Part shown: piece by piece, positions 1 to 10,800 of the stretch
Layout of the letters: every line of letters begins with the position of its first letter
How positions within the stretch are numbered: position 1 is the first letter of the stretch
From: Elysia marginata
Lineage: Eukaryota > Mollusca > Gastropoda > Plakobranchidae
Direction of reading: 5' to 3'
Length of the DNA: 22,665 nt
NCBI GenBank assembly: GCA_019649035.1
Contig: BMAT01007760.1
Coordinates: 468,580 to 491,244, forward strand
The notes under the pieces: generated by a model
Databases searched by the model: none
Told to the model about the DNA's origin: nothing
What the model saw: the letters and a program-made list of their open reading frames with translations, nothing else
Position numbers and translations under genes: made by a program

Positions 1-1724
1 TAAAAAATCGCAGAATTCGTTGTCAGCGCAGGTAGATTTTTCGGACGTACAGGGCGAGATTTGACCAAAACTTGACCTCGCGGGCGTCGTTAATGGGCTT
101 TCGCTGGGTGGCTGTACAGGTGAACTAAAAGTTGAGTGTTTCGTCGCCGTGCCCACCTCTACTACCATTTAATGATTTACCAACAATCCATTGTTTTGAT
201 TTAGGCCCAGTGCCAAGACGCAGTCCTGCACCAATCCCTGGGGTTCCTGACATGTTACATAGGTTGAAAGCATACAGGGGACACCCAGTCTGGGGGTTTG
301 TAACTGTGTCCACAAAATATCTAATTATCTAGTAGAATCTAGATCTAGTTCTAATTCTTGATAGCTAGACTATTTGAAAATTCACGGGGCCTTGATTCTT
401 GAAATTGTTAGAATTTATTTTAAGAAGAATTTTCACACAACCCTAGCTAGATATATCTAGGTCATGGTAATAAGGGAATCACCTCCATACCGACGCGCCA
501 CTTTGAAATTAATTTAAAGCACCAGATAAACTTGTTACCTGCTACAATATGACTAATCCAATGTTAATAATGAATATTCACTGGACATTGTTCTAGTGCA
601 TTGTATTTTTATATAAATGGAATTTTCTTTCACCACTCGAGACAACGCAAGTGTATATGTGACGCCATTTTGTAAACAGACTTGCTTCATTTCGTTACTT
701 TTACTGGCGCGTCGGTATGGAAGTCTTTCCGTAATAAGTCCTAGATCTATCCAGATGATAATCATGATTGTTAAAAAGCTAGCATTAATGACTACATTGT
801 CATGATTGTGATGATGGAACAATTAATGCAGCGGATATTGCTACAGAGTGAAGATGTAACACTTAACCCAGTGTTAATTGCTGTGGAGTAAAGATGCAAT
901 ATAATGAATATTTAATGTGGCATTAATAGCTACAGAGTATACACATCTAAATTAAGTACTTCGGTTTTGATAGGGCAATCTGATTGGCTGTAGCAGTAAT
1001 CTTTAATAACTGCGGTCCCTCGACACTTTGCCACTAAGCCAGGTCGATAGAAATATCTATATACTTTAACTTAAAAGTTAACAGCTTCTTATTCTGACAA
1101 AATGAAATTATCAAAATCGATATTTATGCTCTGCAGTTGTGTGCGGTTGCTGCTGTCAGTGACTTTTTTTGACCTTATCCAATACTTGGCCTGCTCCTGC
1201 TTCGATTGCAACTTCATCATTCCTTCTTTATCTCTCTCTCTCTCTCTTGATCTTAGCCTGGTTTCTCAATTTTACCTTCTTATCTTTCTCTCTCAATTAA
1301 TCTTAGCCTAGTCTGTCAACTTGACATCTTTATTTAGTCAGTTCTGATGGACAATACTTGAATTTAATTTCTGAATTCTACACCAAGTTACTATAATAAA
1401 TGCTGATCATGCAGTCATCAACATTGTTGTCTGCTATTTAGTCTTAGAATGCCTTTATACTTTTTCCATACTTCTATTGTAACACAAATTTTTAGTGGCC
1501 AATCCCAAATTTATTTCATCTCATCTTGAATTACTCTTGGAATCAAGTTTAGACTCTATTTGTAGCAGGATGGCTTATAAATTTAATTGAATTCTTCTCA
1601 CAATATATATTATATATAGGAGGGATGAAGTTCATTTAAATTCAAATTTGTATTTTTTATAGTGTTAGAACCAAAATTTAGGAAACTTTATCAGAAGTTT
1701 TTATAATGAATTTACTTCTTTCAG
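1..1724 (+). promoter_or_regulatory. Upstream region with CpG-rich start; probable 5' UTR exon and first intron
   Basis: The first ~160 bp are visibly richer in CG dinucleotides than anything else outside the coding exons, which suggests a promoter or first exon. Two consensus-like donors lie here: CAG before GTAGAT (exon edge 31) and CAG before GTGAAC (exon edge 119). Either could splice to the acceptor TTCTTTCAG that ends at 1724, ten bases before the cyclin T start codon, so the gene very likely has a non-coding first exon. No TATA box or transcription start can be assigned. Short CTAGATCT-type motifs occur around 330-345 and 445-460, and a (TC)n run occurs near 1231-1249. The rest of 350-1700 is AT-rich with only spurious short ORFs. 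Confidence 0.4.
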
Positions 1725-1734
1725 GAGAGAGAGA

Positions 1735-1892
1735 ATGGAGGAGTCTACGCGAGATTTTAAGTGGCTGTTTTCTGAAGAGAAACTGCGTAATACTCCAAGT
1801 CAGCGCATCCATGGAGTGAGTCCAGAGAAGGAGGCTACTTTCAGACAAAAAGAGGCAATGCTTATACAAGCCATTGGATCAAAGGCTCACCT
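1735..1892 (+). CDS. CCNT: Cyclin T coding exon 1 (residues 1-53, start codon)
   Basis: The exon itself begins at 1725, after the acceptor TTCTTTCAG, and ends before GTAAGA at 1893. The ATG at 1735 has A at -3 and G at +4, a good initiation context. The following residues (FKWLFSEEKLRNTPSQR) match the cyclin T N terminus, which opens with an aromatic strand and a conserved S/T-P-S. The FRQK segment (36-39) corresponds to the YRQQ of vertebrate cyclin T. The exon ends in phase 2, splitting the Leu53 codon. The ten bases upstream of ATG are a GA run with no in-frame stop, so an upstream coding exon cannot be excluded from this piece alone. The family alignment makes 1735 the natural start. Confidence 0.9.
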
Positions 1893-4800
1893 GTAAGAAT
1901 TCTTTCTAATTTTGTAATTAATTTTTAACTTTTAATCGATCTCAGAGATTATTAAAAAATACACAAAAACTCTCTTGCAACTACTGCAAACAAGTTGGAT
2001 GTGGCAACTTCTGTTCAACAAAATGCTGATATTTAGTTTTAACAAGAACCTATTTTTCTGTGCTTCCAAACATACATTGCATTAGATTATCACGATAATA
2101 TTGAAAGGCATACATAAATATAAATAGGATATGATCTCAATATATAAAATTGTAAAAAAAAAAGATAGGAATTTAGATACTTTGAAAAGGTTTTTTTTTT
2201 TTTTTAAATTGAAATTTCCACCATTGAACTCATTCACACTGGTTGCAAGATTATTAACTGGCTATTAGTATTACAAATGATAAACAGAAAAACAAGTAAA
2301 GCGATAAAATATTTTTTTTTGTTGGATTATGAAAATCTAAGGATATTGTTTGGCTGATCCTAAGTACTCAACTGTAGCTTAGGTAGAGCCTCAGATCATA
2401 TTATGAAGAGCGGTTTTCCAAACCCTAAAGTAGTACTGCACTTTTGTTGACACCATAGCTACGCCTCTAACAAGAGGTTTTATACTCTATACCATACATA
2501 TTCATAAAGTTGGTAAAAGGCCTCAATATGTATGTTATAATATCATTTGTAGTTTTACTAACAACGATGAAAAATGAGAAGTTTTTCTTGCTTTTTCTGT
2601 AAAGTTTTAAAAATGTGAATACTGAGTTTTTTGAAAAGTGTTTTCTTCACATTATCAACTGTATCATCTTAGTGAGGAAATTTGCCTACTTTGTTGCCAA
2701 GGAATATCTATGGGCAAAATGACCTGGTACTATATGAATCAAATGGTTCCATAGTATTTTAATGATGTATCAAATCTCATAAAGTCATGAAGTACTCAAA
2801 TGAAGATTTCAAAACTAGATCCATCATTATACCTTCTTCAGCGTAATTTCAGTCTGTGTTGGTACAATGCGCCATATTGCGTCTTTTTTGTCAAACATAG
2901 AAACTTTGCACTGATTCGACCTGGATGCAAAACGTTTTGTCTGTTAAGACATAAACTTTCCTTTTGTTGTGCAGTATATTTTTTAAAATTTCTTTAACTT
3001 TGTATAGTTTCAAGTCTTTGGAGCTTTTAAAACTATTGATATTTCTTTCTAGGACCCAGCTGGCTGTCAACACAAGTGTTGTTTTCATGCACCGTTTCTT
3101 TATGTACAGATCAGTGCTGTATTACCCAAGAGTGGTAAGTGAACTGTCTTCTTTTCTATCTGCTTGTGCTGCCGCTCTTCTTCTTCTCTGCTCTCTCTGT
3201 ATTCTTTTCATTCGATGTTGGCCAAAGAACCTGTTTTATTAGTTTGAGTACAAAATATGATGCTAGCAAGAAAATTATCTGAACCTTAAAGTTTGGCAGG
3301 ACATTGTTCTTCATAAGTGTGCTTGATTTTGAACATTGATTTTTGTCTGCGTGGAATTCTTTAGATAAAAAGCAAACCAAAAGATATTCTCTATTAGCCA
3401 TATACTTAATGGGAACTTTAAATTTTTCAGTGCATGTATTCTGATGATAAATAATATTTTTCTTCTGTTTCTATTACAAGACTCTTAAATTGATGTTCCT
3501 CTCTTGTGAACGCTCCATCCAATCTATCATGGTACCTATAAACAATAGATTCCAGCAAATTTTTATTCATGAAGTTTAACCTGATTAAGTCACACTGCAT
3601 ATATTTATATGGTGCTTTAGATTTAGGGCAAAAGATGTACCATATGTTTGTATGCGTTGCTCTTTGTTTACACTTTAACTCAATCAGTTCCTTGATAGCC
3701 CTTTCAAATAATGGTAAATTTTATCAAGTGCACCGTTTATCAACATACATTACGTAAGTCTTGTGTTTATAGCTCCACATAAATTTATACAAGACTTGCG
3801 TGATTTAAAAGACAATTTGTAACCATTCAAAACTCAGCTGATTTTTCCGTATTTCTATTATATCTCTGAAAATAAAAAGGAATAGTTGTTCACAAGTATT
3901 TTTTTTCCCTTGAACTTTACATGACGTAGACTCAGGACACTAAATCATCTATATCCTTTTCTCAGCAACTGGCGATAGCCTTTGCCCTGGCTGGGGGCAA
4001 GGTGGAGGAAAGCGAGACTGCCCGCAAGCTGGAGCATTTGATCCGCTCTGCCGTGGAGGTGCTTTGTGCCAACAAGTTCCGGGAGTTTCTCGACAAGTCT
4101 GACCAGTTCACCTATGATATGGATTGTCGCCTAAAGCCAAAGATAGCAGCCTTGAAAGAGAGCAGATGTAGCACAGATACTGCCGTGAGTTATTTTCTGC
4201 CTGTAAAAAAAATTTACTGATTTTTTATGGGTTTTTTCGATTTTAAGAAGAATATTAGTCATAGTATGTACAATGTAATTTAGGTCAATTTGAAGAGTAT
4301 GTATAGAGTTTGTAAACAGCTTGAGTTTCCTTAATTTTAAAGTGGCAAGAAAGTGCTTGAATTTTTATATCCTGTAAAAAAAAACTCACAATAGTTGTTA
4401 TCAGATACTGAAAAAAAAAAAGAAACAACAAAATGCAAGACAATAATGGAATTATTGCCAAATAATAGATGGATGCACCGTTTTTTGGTGAACTTCTTGC
4501 TGGAAGTATAGGTGGGTCTTTGGTCTTACCATGTCTGAGAAAAATATCATTTTCAGACATAATTTCTCAGTGCCACTCAGATTAAATTAAGTTATGCCAA
4601 ATTCATATGACTGTATCTTCATTTAATGTTTTTTAAGATATTTTTTGTGCATGATGCAGCAACTTTATAAAAATAAAGTGACTTCCTCTGTCTCACTAAA
4701 GAATGTAACATGTAGCGCCTTTGAGTTTGAGCACTGTTTTAATGAATTTCATGCACTACATAAATAAATTAATATTCTCATTATTATACTTATTACTGTC

Positions 4801-7800
4801 ATTAAAAAGTTATGATGCCGTTTTATTTCTGTCTTTATTTGAGTGAAAGGGTCTCAAATGGTTACGAGAGGAAACATCTGATCAACCGTGGAAAGAAGTG
4901 ATAATTCACTGTCTGTTATTAGTCAATACTCCGAAGTATAAATTCATACATTTTACTTTTTTTTTTTTTTTTAATTTTGCAGGAGTACCTGGAAATGAGG
5001 AAGCTGATTCTTGAGTGTGAGACCGAGATCTACTCAGTCATTGGTAGGTTATGTAAAAATTGTTGTTTCTCAGCTTTGCTATTTTTACATTGTATGTAAA
5101 CGGTTTATAAAAAAAAAACAACCATTTTTTTTCTCGTTAAAAAAGCCTAAGAGGCTTAAAACTTGAATATTTACTGCAATTTTTTTGTAAAATTGGTAAA
5201 AAAAAAAAAAAAAGACAATTGATACAAACGTTCAATTTTTTTACTTTAATTTATTAATAAAAAAAAAAAAAATTTTTCGTGTGCTAACTTGCAATTTATT
5301 AAAATGTGGCAATGATTTTTGTCACAGAAGTGAAAAGTTATATGTTAGGCCACCTGAGTGAAGCAGGCACAAGTAACTTAGTCTAATTTTTTAGTTAAAT
5401 TCCTTTTAAATATAGTAATGTGTTATAGAATAAACTATATTTCTTCTTCAAAGTGGAATGACTTAAGATGCAGAAAAGCTAGAGCTATAATTTTTTCAGA
5501 ATTTTCAGGGGTGTAGACAGACCTGCCATTCATACAGATTAAATCAGTATTATACTGATTTTTTTGCCAAAATGTTCAAAAATACTGATTTTCTGATTTT
5601 TTATTACAAAATACTGATTTTTTACTACTTGGCAAACTATCACTTAATGAGCCAAACTTCAGAGTCAATTTCACAGTTTTTGTAATTTTTATCTTAATCT
5701 GAAAATAAGATATCAGTACTATACCAAAATACTTTACCATTGTCCTTCTGTATCATTAAATGGAGCATGGTATTCTTTAAATGTTATACATTTTTGTATT
5801 ATTATTTTTTTAAACAAATTAAATTACGACGGCCACATTAAAATTGAAGTGCTAATGTTTTTACTACATGTATATAGTGGCAGAGTTTGTGAGTTAATAC
5901 AGACTTTTTAACACTGAATACTGATATTTTAGCTTGATCATACTGATTTTCCATTTTGAAGAGTGGCAGGTCTGTGTAGAATACAGTTTTTGATAAATTC
6001 TAATAACTCGGTACAGCAAGATTCTGATTTGGGCCTGATCTACCCTGATCGGCTCACATAATTATGTCAGTTCTTAGTTTCATTCTTCTTTAAGTAAAGA
6101 TGAAAATAATGATAAATGCTAGTTTAATTTTGTGTTCAAAATATGATGATTTTATTTTGTGGTTGATATTCATTTTAAGAATTTTTTAATGGCAAAACTT
6201 TTTTGTTGGGTGAAAAATTACAGGTTGAACCATGTAGTTATATTTTCAGAGAGTGTTTTAGAAGATTTCTACCCTTAACAAATAAAATAAATCACTGCCA
6301 ACATGTACTTTCTTTTCATTCCCATACACTGGATTATCCATAAACCATGGTTTATGGTTTTCTTCTCCAAATGAGTTAAAATTTAAAGGCCACAAATTTA
6401 ATTTGGGGAAAACACTTTTAAAAGAAAGTTGTATATTTTTTCCCTTTTATCTGTATAGGTGTTTATAAATTATATCCCTCCACAAAATAATTTTTATAAA
6501 ATCATGCAGGTTTTTAACATTTTGGAAGCTTTCAAGCTCAGAAAAATTCAATGATATCTTAATATTGCAACATCTACTGCATTTGGATTTGGTTTTGAGA
6601 GAATTCAGTTTGCAGAGCAACATTACCTTTTCTTTTTTCTTTTTTTACTTCAGAAGACGTTTCCTTAACTTCTAACTGTATTCTCTTCCACAGGCTTCCA
6701 GCTGCAAATTACACACCCTCACCACGTTGTACTGCGCTCTGCTTCTATGCTTGGGGGTAAGTGTGAGAGAGAAGTATACGTATAACTAACTATAATTATG
6801 TCTTGCAACCAGTCCGAATGAGTCTGAAGTTGAAATTGGAAGGTAGTTAGATACTAGTGCCACAAAAAAACTTTTTTTTCTCTACTTTCAATTGCAGAAA
6901 AAACCCAGAAAAGTCTATCATGCTTCTGTATGAAGCTATATCCCTTTGAAGTTGGCAAGGTTAGGATTTGTGAAATTTCAGAAAAGGTAGAAAATATCAT
7001 TTAAAGTCTAGACAAGTTTAAAGGTGTTGAGGCCTTAGCAACCATGTCAACTAAAATTAAAAGCACGAAACATGACATTTCAACATGAATATGTCACGAG
7101 AATTGTTTAGAAATGGCTTTAGCTTCAATATATAAAATTTTTAAAAAATTTGACTTTTAAGAGCATTCACCCAGCTTTAAAACCCTACGTTTCAAAACTA
7201 AGCCATTCGACTTGCGACTCATTTGGACAGAATACAAGACATACAGAAAACAACCCAAACCTCTGACATGTTTGAAATAGGCATGTTTTGTCCTATTCAG
7301 CATTTTTTTTTTTACTGCAAAGTTTTTTTTCTAGTATGATGTTTTTCTCGCCAGGGTGTTAATATTTCACTGAAGCGAGCGCTATATTCATATATTATTC
7401 ATAGGTTAATTTTTTTTTTACACCAAGTGGTTTTAAAGTTAATTTCACTTGACACAAACAGCAAGACATTTATTAAATTATAGTGGCTTTTTTTTTGACA
7501 CAGTAGTGAAATATTTGTTTTCAGCTATACTAACTCAATGTAGTCTATCCACTTAGAGTTTTTGATGTTCAGATTGTCATTATGTGGGTTAACCATACTT
7601 TTTTTTTCTTTGTTTTCCTATTATAGTAACAGGAGATGGCATCAAAGATATCACTCATTTTGCTTACAATTTAGCCACAGCCAGGTCAGTGCATTTTCTT
7701 GTCTTTTTTAAATGAAGTTGAAAGCAAAAGAGAGAAGAAAAAAACAAAAACTCAATATACATAAACAAACCTTGAAACCTTGCACATTAGAATAAATCAG

Positions 7801-10800
7801 ATTTGAGTTTGAATGTCACATGACCCTTCATTATGCGGTAAAATCAGAAATAGAAAGTCTAAGCAAAACAGAGATAAGATAGCGTGAAGCCCAAATAAGG
7901 GTAAACAAATAAGAAATACACAGGGTAGGATGGGTAGAAATAAAGAATAATAAAGGTGTAGAGATGGGACTAGGATTGAGAGGATGAAAAAGCGAGTTTT
8001 TATTAAATGAGATTTAGGTAAAGATAAGAAGATTGGGAGAAAGTCAATGACAAAATCAGCTGAAAGATGATAAGGAAAGAAAAGAATTAATTATGATAAG
8101 ATGTAAGAATGTATGCATCATTACACAGATATAATTGTAATTTGAACAGATACAATGCATAATTACGGAAAAAGAATAAAGCAATATTTTTACACAGCGT
8201 AGTCTTTGAACTAAATAGATCTGGTACCAATATACATATATACATATATAATATTTCCAAGAATATGCAAGAACTGCCATGTGTAAGTTATCAGTCAGAT
8301 TTGACCTTTTAATTTACATAGCGATACATGATTCTACTACAGCTGCTGTTTCTTCACTTTCTTTTAAAGGCCACCTGAACATATTCACTTGTTCGTAAAG
8401 TAAAAAAACAAATATTTGTCTCGTATCCAGGGCTAACAAGTGGGGTGTGGAAATTTTCAAAGTTTCAAAGTGTTCTGAAACATTCATTTTTTCCAGTTTC
8501 GAAACATGAAAAAATTGTTATGAGTTTATCAATATTTATTGAAAAGATGTTTATACTTTTGTTGATATGAAATACAGAGAACTAGAAGAAAAATAATAGC
8601 CCTGTAACTGGCATTTTCTCAAAAATGGAATTTCTGGTCCCTGACTCGTTTGCCCCGGACGTGAGATATCTATCCTGTGGTTGTTCCTTTTTTATTAACT
8701 ATGGAAAAAACTTGTTCAAATTAAAATTTGGTACACCAAAATGTTTTTGGTGCCAAATTTCTTTTCTTCTACTAGAAATTGCTATTGCTAAAACAAATTC
8801 TGTGCAACCATAGTTGATGTTTGCAGTCCCAAAAATTTTGGTGATAAGCATTTTCTTTGTTTTTTCCTGCGTGATCATCAAGATTAATCAACTTTTCTTT
8901 TTTCAGCTCCCAGCTAACTATGCTGTGTGTGAAGTACAAGCCTGAAACTATTGGAACAATGTGCCTGAATGTGGCATTGAAGGTCAATTGTGTCGAGGTT
9001 GGTTTTAAACAAATTTCATGAGACGTAGCATTAGCACAAGGATGCAAGTTTTCCAATTTTTGCACGAGTTCTGATTTTTGTAGCAGTTTCTTTGGCCACA
9101 AAAGTTGGAAATTTGAAAATAATATATAATTTTTTAAAACTTATGATTTAAAGAAGTTTTTTAAAAAAATGTATTGGGTTGAACAGCTTTGTAGGCCCTA
9201 GTACAGAGTTGTATCTACTTTTTTAATTTGATCTGCCAAAGATTCTATGGGGGCATCTGTTGGCTATCAGTGCTGGGTGGAGCACATGCTTATAACGGGT
9301 CAAAACTTTCCTGCTTTTTTGTGCATGAAACACTTGTATTTCTGATTAGCAGGTTTTTATTTGAATACTGCAATATACCCTGAACATATCACAAGAATTT
9401 TTATTTGTTTTCTGAAAATTTGAGTGGCATCCCTTATACTCAAGTCTGGTTTAATTCAGTGCATGTTAGAGAAAAAAAAATGAAGAGTCGACTTTATCTA
9501 TTTTGCAAGGATGATAACAGAAAAAAGAGGTAGCAGTTTACAGAGAATAGCTGTGCATGTATGTGCATATCCTTTGTATGCAAAATAAATCTTAAATACC
9601 AAGACTATGCAGAAGAGAAACGTTTTTTTCTATAATAAAGCAGAAGGCCACAATATAAATTAGCGGTATTAAAAACTCAAAATTCAATACAAATGAAAAT
9701 TAATTAAGGTAATGCATGGGAGTCTTAGCTTTGTATGACTCCAGTAACGCCAAAGAGTTGCTCTGCACAACTCTTTAAGTCACATGGCCATTAGGTGGCC
9801 ATGGCCAACATTAAGGTTGATTGTAGTGATTGCAAGATAAGGACATGAAACAAGCAATTGATTCAAGTAGGTTTTTACAAAAAATGGTCTGAACATAATC
9901 GTCTTTGGCATGATTTGTCTAGCATTCTCTCCAAATAAGTCTCGAGTTGACTGGCTTGGTTTTGAGGCATAGGCTTTTAAAGTTTAGTGGGTGTTTACAA
10001 GTAAAATTTTGTTGTTGTTGAAATATTGATGCTAAAACCATTTCTTAACAGTTTTCACACTTGATTCATGTAAAAATTTGAAGTTTTCATGTGTTTAATT
10101 TGAATTGGTATAGTTGCCAAGCCCTCAACACCTTTGTATTTGTCTACACTTTAAATTGTATTTTCTCTTTTTTTTTTTTTTTGAAATTTCACAAGTCCTA
10201 ACCCTGCCGACATGAAAGGGCTATGACATCATGCAGAAACTATATGGAGCTTTTCTGTATGTTGTATTAGAAAGACGAGAAATTAAGCTTCTCGGTGATT
10301 CCAATGTGGGATCACCATCTATTTTTTACTTCAGACTCAGTTTGGTTTGTTGCAAGATATTTGGTTCTTAGACTTGAATTTGTAGCAGTTTTAGCACACA
10401 CCTTGTTGCCAGTGAGATATACATAGGTTATAACATGTCACCACCTTGCTTCTTACAAAATAAAAAACTTGAATCTTTGCTTAGCCTTTCTAAGTAACTT
10501 GGTAAACCTTGTTAGTATCAGCATTTGTGGTTATGTGGGACCCCAATTTACAAACAAAACAAAAACATTGATACTTTTAAAATATTGGGGCAGTACAGTA
10601 AACTTCACAAAAACTTTGATGGGAAATCAATAGGTAAAATTACATTTTTGTTTAGCAATTCCATGATTTTGAGGGATTGATGCTTGAAAAAATGGTGTAC
10701 CTCTGTAGTGTAATTATATAGCTGGCAATTGAATAGCAGCCTATGAAGGAATTAGTCTTAGACGGCGATTTAGGAAAAATTTTATGGTATAAAGCTATTT

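Noticed and set aside
8907..8982. Shorter exon 7 ending at the GTCAAT donor at 8983
   Set aside because: It would remove five residues that align without gaps to fly and human cyclin T. The GTTGGT site at 8998 is preferred, though it is also weak.
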